Assembly: GCA_958295945.1 (NCBI GenBank)
Contig: OY282386.1
Location: 1,488,001-1,552,000, forward strand
Length of the DNA stretch: 64,000 nt
From: Candidatus Poribacteria bacterium
GTDB lineage: Bacteria; Poribacteria; WGA-4E; WGA-3G
Direction of reading: 5' to 3'
The notes beneath the pieces were generated by a model. That model had not been told where the DNA came from and ran no database searches. It saw only the letters and a program-made list of their open reading frames with translations. Both the position numbers and the translations under genes were made by a program. Positions 53,580 through 62,583 of the stretch are shown here, one piece after another. Position 1 is the stretch's first letter, and each line of letters starts with the position of its first letter.

Positions 53580-54647
53580 ATGAATAAAGTCAAAATCGGG
53601 TATATTGGATGTGGGTTTATGGCGCAAAAAGTCCATATCCCGAATTTTGCAAGCATTCCTGATTGTGAAATCGTCGGGTTGGCTGAGGTGCGAACTGATC
53701 TAGGTAAGAAAGTACAGAGTAGGTTTGGTATTCCACATCTATACAAAGACCATCAAGAACTCGCGCAAAATGCAGAAATTGAAGCTGTAGCAGTTTCAGC
53801 TGACTTTGCATTACAGGGAGAAATAGCTAAGGATCTATTACTTTCCGGCAAACATGTCTTTATGGAAAAACCGATGGCTGTTTCAGTAGAACAAGCACAG
53901 AAAATGGTAGATGCGTCAAGAGAATCGGGAAAAAAGTTGATGGTTGGTTATATGAAACGATACGATGCTGGCAACGAGATTGTCAAAGAAAAGATCACTC
54001 AATTTCGTGAAACAGAGGAACTTGGTCGTCTGACCTATGCACGAAATCACGCTTTTGGCGGGGATTGGGTGTGCAATCTTGATACACAGATGGATAATAC
54101 AGATGAACCGAAACCGAGTGCTCCTCAGAAATTTCCTGATTGGCTGCCAGAAAAATGGTGGGGTACATACATCGGATACTTACAACAATATACACACAAT
54201 ATTAATCTGATGCGGTGGTTTCTTGATGCTGGCGACAATGTCACAGTGAAAGCAGTTGATCTGAATGACAATGGCTATATAGGTGTTGTCATTCTTGATA
54301 TGAACGGTACCCGAGTGACACTGGAGACAGGACATGTTTCGCATTACCGATGGGATGAACATTCTCAGATTTATTTTCAGCACGGATGGATTCACACTTG
54401 GGCACCACCTTTGTTATTAAAGAACACACCTGCAGAAGTTGAAATCTATAGGGCTGGAGACGAACAGGAAATTACACGTCCGATTCCAAAACCTTCTTGG
54501 ACATGGGCATACCACAGAGAAGCGGAGTATTTTATCAAGAACCTACGCAATCCAGAACCTTTCCGTTCCTCTGCTGAAGATACATTAACAGATGTAAGAT
54601 TATTTGAGGACATTTACCGTATCTTTGTAGACCAACAAGAAAGCTAA
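53580..54647 (+). CDS. Gfo/Idh/MocA family oxidoreductase
   Basis: A 355-residue NAD(P)-dependent oxidoreductase. The Rossmann motif is IGYIGCGFMAQKVHIPN, and the conserved GKHVFMEKPMAVS and MVGYMKRYDAGN segments give the catalytic Lys-Pro region. The second domain (about 130-350) is the usual beta-sheet substrate domain, with HNINLMRWFLDAG. Substrates are typically sugars or inositols; the exact one is unknown. GAGGAG precedes the ATG. It is the last catabolic gene before a small hairpin. Confidence 0.9.
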   Translation: MNKVKIGYIGCGFMAQKVHIPNFASIPDCEIVGLAEVRTDLGKKVQSRFGIPHLYKDHQELAQNAEIEAVAVSADFALQGEIAKDLLLSGKHVFMEKPMAVSVEQAQKMVDASRESGKKLMVGYMKRYDAGNEIVKEKITQFRETEELGRLTYARNHAFGGDWVCNLDTQMDNTDEPKPSAPQKFPDWLPEKWWGTYIGYLQQYTHNINLMRWFLDAGDNVTVKAVDLNDNGYIGVVILDMNGTRVTLETGHVSHYRWDEHSQIYFQHGWIHTWAPPLLLKNTPAEVEIYRAGDEQEITRPIPKPSWTWAYHREAEYFIKNLRNPEPFRSSAEDTLTDVRLFEDIYRIFVDQQES

Positions 54648-54672
54648 ATATTCTTTCATAGTCGTAAAATAC

Positions 54673-54693
54673 GTTGCAATTCCACTTTGCAAC
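54673..54693 (+). terminator. weak hairpin after the Gfo/Idh/MocA gene
   Basis: A 7-bp perfect stem GTTGCAA/TTGCAAC with a 7-base loop lies 26 bp after the stop. There is no T-run, so termination is uncertain. Confidence 0.3.
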
Positions 54694-54769
54694 ATATATA
54701 CTATACTTTAATCTTGTTCTACTAAATTAGCATCAGATTGCCGTAAATGCGCTTGGAGGTGTTCCCATA

Positions 54770-55249
54770 ATGAAACGGAAATTATTGCTATGTCTGTTCC
54801 TTCTTGCGACTGTATCACCGATCGCAATGACTCAAAACGATTCTGTGGATCAAGAAACGCGCCTTACCCGCATTGAAGTAACCATAGATCAGATGGACCA
54901 ACGCATTGGTAGAATAGAAGCGAATATCGGTAGAATAGACGGGCGCTTGGATACTCTTATTATGTGGGTTGTCGGTTTGCTCGCTGCATCCTTTATCTCA
55001 ATCTTTGTCTTAATCCTTCAGATTAAAGCACAACTCAGTGAGATGAACGCAAAATTTGAAACACAACTTAGCGAAATGAACCTGAAATTCGGTTTGCTAC
55101 AGAAGGATGTTAGCACATTAAACGGAAGTCTTGATGGACTTGAGGAACGGGTTGATGGAGTGGAACGTAAAATTGGTTCTCAACTCAATCAAATTCAGAA
55201 GGCACTTGCTAAACAATTGGGTATGGACATAGATAGTCCGCAGACATAA
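54770..55249 (+). CDS. membrane protein with two coiled-coil regions
   Basis: A 159-residue protein. A signal-like N-terminus (MKRKLLLCLFLLATVSPIAM) is followed by a heptad region with near-repeats RIEVTIDQMDQRIGRIEANI, a membrane helix (about 66-85: VVGLLAASFISIFVLILQ) and a second coiled coil (about 88-150, with SEMNAKFETQLSEMNLKF). TTGGAGG lies 11 bases before the ATG. No family name can be given; it may be a membrane-bound structural or sensory protein. Confidence 0.65.
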   Translation: MKRKLLLCLFLLATVSPIAMTQNDSVDQETRLTRIEVTIDQMDQRIGRIEANIGRIDGRLDTLIMWVVGLLAASFISIFVLILQIKAQLSEMNAKFETQLSEMNLKFGLLQKDVSTLNGSLDGLEERVDGVERKIGSQLNQIQKALAKQLGMDIDSPQT

Positions 55250-55271
55250 TTGTATTCAAACACACAATTAT
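55246..55271. terminator. bidirectional terminator between convergent genes
   Basis: ATAATTGT and ACAATTAT form an 8-bp stem with a 10-base loop. The hairpin covers the stop codons of both convergent genes and has a T-run on the plus strand side (TATTTT) and AT-rich sequence on the other. Confidence 0.5.
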
Positions 55272-57571
55272 TTTCGCATCAGAATTTCAGTATTGTTTAT
55301 ATTTATCTCAAGTTCGTAGTGTTCCTCTAAATATTTCGCAATTATCGGGTGACGTTCCTCAACTGGTATTCCATCCACGTTATCAAACCACCCACCTGTC
55401 TTAAAAATCACCAAACGAGTCTGATCGCTTTCAAGTGCAGAGATTACCTCGCGTTGCATTCCAGGCGTTGAAGCATACGATACCATATGGTACCGGGTGA
55501 CACTGGGTCTATTCGCAAAGAAATAATATGCGCCTTGACTTGTAAAATCAAATATCTTTTCATCAGGTGAGGTATTCTCCTGAATAAAAGTAACCACTTC
55601 CTGAATCTGTGCGACTTGGTCATCAGGAATATCAACATTTCCTGCACGTTCCAATTCCATAGGTGTAGTTCTTGTTTGAAACTGGTTAGACAACATGCTG
55701 TTCCACTTATTACTTAGTCCTTTCAGCGGGTGATGAACTGCCCCGACATACCAAATAAACATGATTGTTGGTATAAGTAGCCATGACACCTTCAACACAC
55801 GTTGCCAACGTTCCTTATCTTTCAGCATCAAGAACCGACCTCGCAAACCTTTTACTGCTTGACCTGCAAATAGTTTATCAATCATTCCATATATTCCTCT
55901 GTCTAGTGGAAATAAACAGAGCAACCACAAGAATGTTGAACCAAAATGTAAATGTCCTCCATCTGATCTGCCAAGTGCAGTTCTGAAAAATACAATGCCA
56001 CCAAACAGCAGTAACAATAGTTTCATAGAATCTTCTGGAGTGACATCTGTTCTGCACAAACGCAGATATGTCAGATATCCCGCTGCAATCATAAAGATTA
56101 ATATTGGAAGATACCACCTAAACCCATTGCTTAAGATGAATTCTTGCCATCCGCTATCTGAGATAATTGCAAGTGTGTTGGCCAGTGATGGGTATTTGAG
56201 ACCCCATGTAGCGAGTTGGTATTTACATTGTATATAAGAATTCCAGAATAGATCATCTAATGCACCTTGTGACAGAAAATAGATCGCTACTGGGAGGAAA
56301 CCTATCAGAAGTCCACAACAGTAACTAACTAATGGAAATGGTCGTATCTCAATTTGAATTCGACGTTGTAGACTGTAAATGAGGAGAAAGAGACCTATTG
56401 CACCAAGCGTATATAGTCCTACTTCAGTGCTATACCAAAATGCTAAACTGGTAAATAAACCTGCAAGAACAAGTTTCCATCCAAATTTCAAAAGATGTCT
56501 AATCCATTTACGTTCATTAAATGGTGTACGTTGCCAACTTACAAAAAGTCCTTTGTCTCTGTCGTAAGTAAGATAATTTGCAATGCATGCGAAACTGAGT
56601 AATCCAAAGCAATGCCTTGGTGATATGGAGAAATTGTCTCCAGAAGCGATGAGGAAACATAAGATGGCAGTTAGGAATCGTCCACGAAATACTTGGAGAC
56701 CGAGGAGGTAGAGGGCAATGTATCCAAGTGGTCCTAAGACGCGTTCCATAGAACGTACACCCATCAATGATGGTTCAAATACTTTACTGCCAAACCAAGC
56801 TAAGTATGCATTCTGAAAGAGTCCATGCTGCACATAGATATCTTTGAACACCACACCCCCATGTATCATTTCATTAAGTGGCGCGAGCCTTTCACCCTCA
56901 TGAAACATATCAATGCCACCGTTTATGCCGCTATTATATACGAGTAGATAGATAAAAAATGGGATGACAATATATTCACATGCACGTCTTAATAGCAAGA
57001 TAATTCGTGGTTTTGGAGATGAAGTGTTATTTACGAAGGAGAGGGGTTCAGATGAGACGGAATCCAGTCTTGCTTGAAGAAACTGATACTTAATCAAGAA
57101 TAGAATCAGATGTAAGACTAGTGATAAACATATAGGGAGAATTAACCAGAAATAATCAGTTTCACCATAGTTTCGTAACTGCAACCAACACAACCACAAA
57201 GGAATTGACGCAAATGCATTCAACTTTAAAACTCTGTGTTGGGATTGTTTGGTTGCTTGTGCCACCCATTGTGAGAAAGTATGCCATACGAACCAATATG
57301 CACAAATTGTGATCGGTACTCCGAGCAAGGCAAGTAGATAGTAGAAATACTCTTGATGTTTTGGATACTGGTGGACACTGATCCAACCGACTACTCCCGA
57401 ACTGTCATGAAACTCAAAGTTGAGATGGTTGCGAAGTGCGATTCCTATTCCAATTGCAAGTGAAAATGCCGAGATTGCAATTATGCGAACATAAGGACGT
57501 AGGTGGACGCTGTAACTTATGTTTAAGTCTGGGAGAAATCTTTGGATGGAACGAATACGTCCTATTTCCAT
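55268..57571 (-). CDS. large polytopic membrane protein, GT39-like layout
   Basis: A 767-residue protein with about 12-14 hydrophobic helices and a soluble C-terminal domain (about 640-767). An early periplasmic loop has GGIDMFHEGERLAPLNEMIHGG and FKDIYVQHGLFQNAYLAWFG, with acidic residues after a helix as in GT-C glycosyltransferases of the ArnT/dolichyl-phosphate-mannose type. The C-terminal part VVTFIQENTSPDEKIFDFTSQGAYYFFANRPSVTRYH resembles the soluble domain after such enzymes. Function is inferred as a lipid-linked sugar transferase, not proven. The SD is weak. No other cell-envelope gene is adjacent. Confidence 0.7.
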   Translation of the reverse strand: MEIGRIRSIQRFLPDLNISYSVHLRPYVRIIAISAFSLAIGIGIALRNHLNFEFHDSSGVVGWISVHQYPKHQEYFYYLLALLGVPITICAYWFVWHTFSQWVAQATKQSQHRVLKLNAFASIPLWLCWLQLRNYGETDYFWLILPICLSLVLHLILFLIKYQFLQARLDSVSSEPLSFVNNTSSPKPRIILLLRRACEYIVIPFFIYLLVYNSGINGGIDMFHEGERLAPLNEMIHGGVVFKDIYVQHGLFQNAYLAWFGSKVFEPSLMGVRSMERVLGPLGYIALYLLGLQVFRGRFLTAILCFLIASGDNFSISPRHCFGLLSFACIANYLTYDRDKGLFVSWQRTPFNERKWIRHLLKFGWKLVLAGLFTSLAFWYSTEVGLYTLGAIGLFLLIYSLQRRIQIEIRPFPLVSYCCGLLIGFLPVAIYFLSQGALDDLFWNSYIQCKYQLATWGLKYPSLANTLAIISDSGWQEFILSNGFRWYLPILIFMIAAGYLTYLRLCRTDVTPEDSMKLLLLLFGGIVFFRTALGRSDGGHLHFGSTFLWLLCLFPLDRGIYGMIDKLFAGQAVKGLRGRFLMLKDKERWQRVLKVSWLLIPTIMFIWYVGAVHHPLKGLSNKWNSMLSNQFQTRTTPMELERAGNVDIPDDQVAQIQEVVTFIQENTSPDEKIFDFTSQGAYYFFANRPSVTRYHMVSYASTPGMQREVISALESDQTRLVIFKTGGWFDNVDGIPVEERHPIIAKYLEEHYELEININNTEILMRK

Positions 57572-57627
57572 GATGTTTATCAGAGTCTCTTGCTAACAAC
57601 CAAATTGTATCAAGTAGGACGAAGGCC

Positions 57628-57867
57628 TCATTGTACAACATCACCTTCAACAGGTTCAACTTGGACATTGATGTTTTTTAAGTAGTCAATAGCAAGTTCA
57701 AGTTGTTCGGATGTACCACGCATCTCTAATACTACCCAACCGGATTCTTCGGTAACGTTTGCACGACGGATATTTGTTACCACACTATATTTTATTCCAA
57801 TGTTGTAAATAATAGGTTCTGTGATTTTGTTGGCAGGAAAAGTAAGACGTACTTTTAATGCTTTCAT
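57628..57867 (-). CDS. stand-alone NIL domain protein
   Basis: A 79-residue ACT-like protein with LKVRLTFPANKITEPIIYNI at the start and RRANVTEESGWVVLEMRG and AIDYLKNINVQVEPVEGD later, the pattern of the NIL domain found at the end of MetN methionine-transport ATPases and in some ferredoxins. Stand-alone NIL proteins occur in sulfur-assimilation gene groups (for homocysteine or sulfide metabolism). It overlaps the JAMM gene by four bases, so the two are made together. Confidence 0.85.
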   Translation of the reverse strand: MKALKVRLTFPANKITEPIIYNIGIKYSVVTNIRRANVTEESGWVVLEMRGTSEQLELAIDYLKNINVQVEPVEGDVVQ

Positions 57868-58340
57868 TTTCTTGCTCCTGACGGTTTTGTTTGAACAGGT
57901 ACTTCAATAAAATCTGATGTGTCTTCATTCCAGGCAAATGCTTTGACGAGACGTATTGTATCCTCATATATTGATATGACAATATAGGCTACCCCTGGAT
58001 ATGCAGGTTCATCCCATACTAAGGCATCTGCTTTGTCCTTTTCTGAAAAGTATGCTTCGTGGTTCGGATGTGAATGGTAAAACGCTTTAATTGGTCGGTT
58101 TTGTGTCTCTGCTTCTTTATGGATTGTTATTAAATCATCTGGATGCATTAGGTATGCTGTCCGAGCATCTCGAGTATAGGTATCCGGGTCATTCTTGTGC
58201 ATCTGATTTTGGATATTTCGACAAGGTCTGACAAATTCTTGTGCATCCGTATGCAAAATCATTCCACAACATTCGTCAGGGTAATCTGCTTTTGCATGTT
58301 CACAGATTTCATCCATTGTTTTTCTAAATAGTGTTACCAT
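57864..58340 (-). CDS. JAMM/Mov34-type metalloprotease, Mec-like
   Basis: A 158-residue protein counted from ATG at 58340; a GTG seven codons upstream is possible and neither has a strong SD. It is a JAB/MPN+ domain with the zinc set His89, His91 and Asp102 in YHSHPNHEAYFSEKDKADA and the upstream Glu23 in DECCGMIL. Family members such as mycobacterial Mec remove cysteine from the C-terminus of the ThiS-like carrier CysO. A ThiS-like carrier and cysteine synthase are encoded 3.1-5.2 kb upstream on the same strand, which supports this role. Confidence 0.88.
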   Translation of the reverse strand: MVTLFRKTMDEICEHAKADYPDECCGMILHTDAQEFVRPCRNIQNQMHKNDPDTYTRDARTAYLMHPDDLITIHKEAETQNRPIKAFYHSHPNHEAYFSEKDKADALVWDEPAYPGVAYIVISIYEDTIRLVKAFAWNEDTSDFIEVPVQTKPSGARK

Positions 58341-58370
58341 ATTTTTATAGAGTATATACACCTATTTTAA

Positions 58371-59498
58371 TCATGCATAACGTTTTGATCTTCTTGTAAG
58401 AATCATCAGTATTAAGACAACACTGATAATGACAACCCACCAATTTGAACTAAAAAACGTCCAAAAAATGTTGAAACCAACCCATGTCAATACTTCTATA
58501 GCAAAAATACCCCATGCTTTGCCTCTATGAGAACTCAATTTTCGTCTGCTAACATGTTGTTTTTTCAAACTTCGGGATATGCGGCTTGAAATGAATAAGG
58601 TAAATAGTACAATCGCTAAAAAAATGTAGTTGACAGTCTCTTTTTCGTTGTTTGATGATACATTGAGTGGAGTAGGAAAGGAATATGCCTTTGGCGTTTG
58701 GCTGGTAATACCTTTTCGTCTCATGTCTTGTAATTGTGAAGTTGTGAAAGTTGCCTGACTGAAGGTTTTTTCAGTGTTTTGACGTGCAGTCTCAAATACT
58801 TCTTTCCATGTCAGAAAACTGTCTCGGTTTTCATCAGGTTTGCTGTTTAATGACTCAATCAGATTTTTGGTGAACCAACCACCCGTTACAATGTTACTCC
58901 AACCGTATTGACCTTCAGTGGCAGCAGTCACATGTAGGAAACCTTGATGTTCAAGGAACAGATTACGTAAAGTATGTTCGGTTAGTCGTGTCATGCTTCG
59001 ACTACTTTGTAGATTAGGATCTAATTTCTGTGAAACAAGACTACTACAACAATCTGTAATGAGTAATTTCAGCCGAGGAGATTTCACCTGTTCAATGGCA
59101 TTGACAAGATCTGATCGGAGAATCCATTTCCCTTCAGTAACGAGAAAAGTTTGTTTTTTGTCGTTCATGCCTCCGTGTCCAGCATAATAGATAAAAAGGA
59201 TATCGTCTTTCTCAGTGTGTATATTCCGAATCCATTCTAAAACCCCATTGCGCGTTGCTTGATCTTTGGAACTCAACAGAGTTGTTGTTTCTACATCACA
59301 TAATTCGTTCTCAATAGAACCTAAGAGTTGGAGGATGTTTTTTCGGTCAACTTTCACATTAGTACCTATTCTTGGATCGTCATCCATTATAACCAAGAGT
59401 GCGTGGACAGTTTGAGCATCAGCAGGAATTGTACATATAATAGTACTCATCAAAATGACAGAGAGTGTTATGAAAGAAACAGATTTCAATTTATTCAT
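58371..59498 (-). CDS. caspase-like peptidase (C14 family) with membrane anchor
   Basis: A 375-residue protein with a signal peptide (about 1-28), a caspase/metacaspase p20 domain and two C-terminal hydrophobic helices (about 292-312 and 340-365). The catalytic dyad is His108 in FIYYAGHGG and Cys150 in LLITDCCSS. A loop carries IIEQVKSPR-like and SRSMTRLTE segments. It would act outside the cytoplasm or at the membrane surface; prokaryotic caspase homologues are tied to proteolytic signalling and defence, but the target is unknown. It lies between the JAMM gene and a lipoprotein gene, within the interrupted sulfur module. SD AAGGACC. Confidence 0.87.
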   Translation of the reverse strand: MNKLKSVSFITLSVILMSTIICTIPADAQTVHALLVIMDDDPRIGTNVKVDRKNILQLLGSIENELCDVETTTLLSSKDQATRNGVLEWIRNIHTEKDDILFIYYAGHGGMNDKKQTFLVTEGKWILRSDLVNAIEQVKSPRLKLLITDCCSSLVSQKLDPNLQSSRSMTRLTEHTLRNLFLEHQGFLHVTAATEGQYGWSNIVTGGWFTKNLIESLNSKPDENRDSFLTWKEVFETARQNTEKTFSQATFTTSQLQDMRRKGITSQTPKAYSFPTPLNVSSNNEKETVNYIFLAIVLFTLFISSRISRSLKKQHVSRRKLSSHRGKAWGIFAIEVLTWVGFNIFWTFFSSNWWVVIISVVLILMILTRRSKRYA

Positions 59499-59568
59499 AA
59501 TCTAAAGGTCCTTCTACACATTTTAATTACATAACTGGTTTTGATTAAATATTGTTATATCGATCTTA

Positions 59569-60024
59569 TTATCGTTGAACAGGGATTGGGAAGCGTATGT
59601 TTTTTAGTTCAATTTCTCTGTCATTTCCGTCATCAATTGGGATAAGAAAGTATTCTTCAAACTCAACTACATTCTCAGAATAAACCCATTCATCATTCCA
59701 ATAATATTGTAATGTGAGTTTACGGGTTCCCCAACCATTTTCAGGTTTAGTCCGTTTTGCAGCCAACTTACTATTTGGGATTGAGTCCCCAATTTTCTCT
59801 CGGATTATATCATTGAATATGTAGACTTGTATTTGTGTGTCCGATTCAGAATATTCATCTAACACCTTCGCGAGATACATATATTCGTCATCTTCAATCA
59901 ATATTGTCTCTTGTTTCATTGGTTTCTCACTACATGATAATAAAAAGATAGTCAGTATCATTACTAATAGTGTCAGATTATATACATTGACTTGTAATTT
60001 ATTCTTTGAACTAAAATGGTTCAT
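59569..60024 (-). CDS. small lipoprotein, unknown function
   Basis: A 151-residue protein with an N-terminal hydrophobic segment (about 15-30) and lipobox LLSC. The mature part is acidic with several aromatic strands (WGTRKLTLQYYWNDEWVY, YFLIPIDDGNDREIELKNIRF), suggesting a beta-rich fold. AGGAG is just upstream of the ATG. No family is recognised. It is downstream of the broken M48 peptidase gene on the same strand. Confidence 0.6.
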   Translation of the reverse strand: MNHFSSKNKLQVNVYNLTLLVMILTIFLLSCSEKPMKQETILIEDDEYMYLAKVLDEYSESDTQIQVYIFNDIIREKIGDSIPNSKLAAKRTKPENGWGTRKLTLQYYWNDEWVYSENVVEFEEYFLIPIDDGNDREIELKNIRFPIPVQR

Positions 60025-60153
60025 GAAGGAATAACTCCTAAGACACTATTAAAGTAATTCTGATGCTTACAACTTGGCATGTCAATTGAATAAATGCACA
60101 CAAGGCACTTTAAATATACCTGAAGTATTGATCTGTAAAACTCAATCATCTTG

Positions 60154-61115
60154 TCATCTAATTCTTTGTTTAACTTGTTGGAAACGGGATGAATTAGTTT
60201 TAAGATTTGACTTTGGTGGTAATCCATTAATCTGACTACGAACATTTGAAATACGTTCGCTATGAACAGGATGCGTTGATATGAGATTTTCCAATTTTGT
60301 GGGTTCTCTCTTTTGCAGCTTCTGCAGTGTTTCAAAGAAATTAATACCTCCTTCAGGTGAAATACCAATATCATAGACATTATTGATCCCATAGAAATCT
60401 GACTCTCGCTCGTTGTCACGACTGTATTTAAACAGAATTCCCGCAGTAAGGATATCTGAAACCAATTTTGTCAATTCACTTGAGTCCTCATCTAATATAA
60501 TTTGCTTTAGTATCTCAAAACCGTAAGTTTGTGTCAACCGCTTCATAGAGTGTCTTCCGACAATATGTCCAATTTCATGACCAATGACAAATGCTAACTC
60601 CGATTCTGTTCGGACAGCTCGGATTAGTCCAAGATTTACATAGATAAATCCTCCTGGGACAGCATACGCGTTGATTTCCTTTGAATCGACAACTCTGAAT
60701 GTGTAGCGGATGTTCTTCCGTTTACTCTGTTTAACGAGGGTCTGTCCAAGGTTGTTGATATAGTAGATTTTGAAATTACTTGAACACTCTGCATCGGCGA
60801 GGTTAGGAAACCTCGCCTACCGTGGGGCGAAAGTGTCAACTTATACTTATAATTCACTATATAACTTGTTACAACTGGGTCCGTATAAAATTTTACCTCT
60901 TTAGCGTGTTGTTCATCAAAGGCTTTCCCTATTGTTAATTCCTCTTCATCACTGAAAATGTTAACATCACCTAATTCCTCAAGAACGGAACCACCGACTT
61001 GTCCGATAGTGTTTATACTAAAACATCCAACGTTACAAGCAATTAGAAATGTAAATCCAATTGTAAATGAGAAATTGAGTATTGATTTCACAAATAGGTT
61101 ATAGAAATATTTCAT
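60154..61115 (-). pseudogene. M48 (BepA/Oma1-like) peptidase disrupted by a MITE
   Basis: The N-terminal part (from 61115) has a signal/lipobox-like start and SDEEELTIGKAFDEQH, then runs out of frame after DPVVTSYI. The second part, in another frame, has NNLGQTLVKQSKRKN, NAYAVPGGFIYVNLGLI and the zinc site VIGHEIGHIVGRHSM, then the distal ERESDFYGI glutamate and a normal end at 60154. Removing 101 bp (a 99-bp element plus one TA) joins the halves as TSYINNLGQ in frame, which fits the family. As it stands no full-length enzyme can be made. A restart at an internal ATG would lack the zinc site's first half. Confidence 0.85.
60761..60859. mobile_element. 99-bp MITE inserted at a TA in the M48 gene
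   Basis: Ends are imperfect inverted repeats TAGTAGATTTTGAAATTACTTGAACACT and TAGTGAATTATAAGTATAAGTTGACACT-type arms. The centre is a strong hairpin GGCGAGGTT/AACCTCGCC. TA is present on both sides (60759-60760 and 60860-60861), the target duplication of Tc1/mariner or IS630-type transposition. A sister copy is at 61154-61251. Confidence 0.82.
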
Positions 61116-61153
61116 GTATGACAGAGACTATTTATGCGGTTGGATTCTATTTG

Positions 61154-61251
61154 TGGTAAATTGTTGAATTAATTCTACACATTGCTAAGAAGAGATTAGT
61201 AGACCTAAACTACCGTGGCTAGAAAGTGTAGATATAATTTATACTTCACCA
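61154..61251. mobile_element. diverged sister copy of the 99-bp MITE
   Basis: About 98 bp that align over the full length with 60761-60859: ATT-GAATTA-TT-ACAC-TGC on the left, CTACCGTGG..GAAAGTG in the middle and TATACTTCACC-like right end. The central palindrome has lost its perfect pairing (GATTAG-A-ACCT), so this is an older copy. Confidence 0.6.
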
Positions 61252-61273
61252 TAAATACTAAGATATTTTATAT

Positions 61274-61408
61274 ATAATGCTGTGTCAAAAATATGTATGT
61301 AATGGACAACATTCGTTGGTCACTCATACTGATGTGTTGTGACTTGTAGAGTGAATACTAATACATACCATTACCGAGCCATACAATTCAAAGTGAACAC
61401 AGCATTAT
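61274..61408. mobile_element. 135-bp element with 12-bp terminal inverted repeats
   Basis: Perfect inverted ends ATAATGCTGTGT and ACACAGCATTAT enclose 111 bp without an ORF. Inner parts contain GTATGTAATGG and CCATTACC in opposite orientation. The ends differ from the other element families here. With the preceding relic it fills the 315-bp gap between the M48 pseudogene and the ThiS-like gene. Confidence 0.5.
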
Positions 61409-61431
61409 CACATGTGCTGTTAGGAAATGGC

Positions 61432-61707
61432 TTAGCCACCAGCAATGGCGGGAATTATTGATATTTCAGCACCATCTGCAACAGGTGTTTCTTTTCCTTC
61501 AAGGAATCTAATATCTTCGTCATTAAGATAGATATTCACAAACCGACGAATATTGCCACCATCATCACAGATACGTTCCTTCATCCCTGGATAATCTGAT
61601 TCCAAATTATCTATAATGGTTTTGATATCAACACCTTCTGTTTCGACTTCCGCAAGATTCTGAGTTAATCGTCTCAACGGAGTCGGTATTCGAACTGTTA
61701 CTGCCAT
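61432..61707 (-). CDS. ThiS/MoaD-like sulfur carrier, CysO-like
   Basis: ATG at 61707 after AAAGGAGGAAAT; a longer frame has no SD. The 91-residue protein has the ubiquitin-like pattern VTVRIPTPLRRLTQNLAEVE, FVNIYLNDEDIRFLEG and ends in AIAGG, the diglycine that is thiocarboxylated. The length and GKETPVADGAEISIIPAIAGG end match the CysO type that donates sulfur for cysteine synthesis. It sits with APS reductase and cysteine synthase genes and, 3 kb away, a Mec-like JAMM protease. The activating E1-like enzyme is not in the window. Confidence 0.9.
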   Translation of the reverse strand: MAVTVRIPTPLRRLTQNLAEVETEGVDIKTIIDNLESDYPGMKERICDDGGNIRRFVNIYLNDEDIRFLEGKETPVADGAEISIIPAIAGG

Positions 61708-61798
61708 ATTTCCTCCTTTAATGGGTCTGTCTACAGACACCGTATATTTAGTTCAATTTCATATTATTGGTAATAGGTGATCCACCAATGTACATAGA

Positions 61799-62566
61799 TC
61801 ATATTGCGTAGTGTAACCCACATTCTTTGTTATTGTCTTCAGTATCAATTGTGTTTTGCCAACGCCATCTACCTGCACGTTTTGGTTCACCTGGACGGAT
61901 ACGCGTTGTGCATGTCATACAACCGAGTGATTCAAAGTAGTGGCCATTTGTATCGGGTAGAAAAAGGGGATTGATAGGAATTTCGTTTTCAATTACAAAT
62001 TTCCATACCTGTTCAGTAGTCCATTCAAATAATGGACTTACTTTTAGAATCGGGTGTGAAGCAGATGAAATAGTTTCTACCTTTTTGAAATTTTGTCTGG
62101 TTTCAGATTGATCATGTCGGGTGCCAGTAATCCAAATGTCTAATGTTTCTAACAGGCGTTGCATCGGTTTAATCTTACGGATTTCACAACAGAATTTCTG
62201 ACTTGACCTGCTGTCAAAGAACAGAAATTCACCGTGTTCGGAAACCATTTTTTCGACTTCAGCATCATCAGGTTTAATTCGTTCAACTTCAACACCGTAA
62301 CGAGCTTCTACTTGTTCAAAGAAAGTATAGGTTTCTGGAAACAGTCTTAATGTGTCAATAGTACAGACGCGGAACGGTATTTTATTTTCAGCTGCAAGAT
62401 GAATTTGAACCATACCAGTCAACTGACCACTTGTGACGATCGCTGCGCGATGTTTGAACTGTTTAAATATGGTAAAGAGAACATCTTGAGGGTTCTCAAT
62501 TAAATTTACCTGCTGCTTCAACTCGACCATTGAAGCATTCTGAATCTGAAATGTCATATCGTTCAT
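61799..62566 (-). CDS. cysH: adenylyl-sulfate (APS) reductase, CysH family
   Basis: A 255-residue protein of the PAPS/APS reductase family. The 4Fe-4S set C126-C127 (KFCCEIRKIKP) and C216-x2-C219 (GCMTCT) identifies it as the APS-type, plant/Pseudomonas-like enzyme, and Cys249 in ECGLH is the catalytic cysteine. ATP-pyrophosphatase-like residues are visible in VTSGQLTGMV and TGTRHDQSETR. It reduces APS to sulfite. The gene is 17 bp from cysK and before the ThiS-like gene on the same transcript. Confidence 0.93.
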   Translation of the reverse strand: MNDMTFQIQNASMVELKQQVNLIENPQDVLFTIFKQFKHRAAIVTSGQLTGMVQIHLAAENKIPFRVCTIDTLRLFPETYTFFEQVEARYGVEVERIKPDDAEVEKMVSEHGEFLFFDSRSSQKFCCEIRKIKPMQRLLETLDIWITGTRHDQSETRQNFKKVETISSASHPILKVSPLFEWTTEQVWKFVIENEIPINPLFLPDTNGHYFESLGCMTCTTRIRPGEPKRAGRWRWQNTIDTEDNNKECGLHYAI

Positions 62567-62583
62567 TTACCTACTTTTATTTA

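Noticed and set aside
60154-60546. Functional short M48 peptidase starting at an internal ATG
   Set aside because: It would begin after the HEIGH zinc-binding motif and could not be catalytic.
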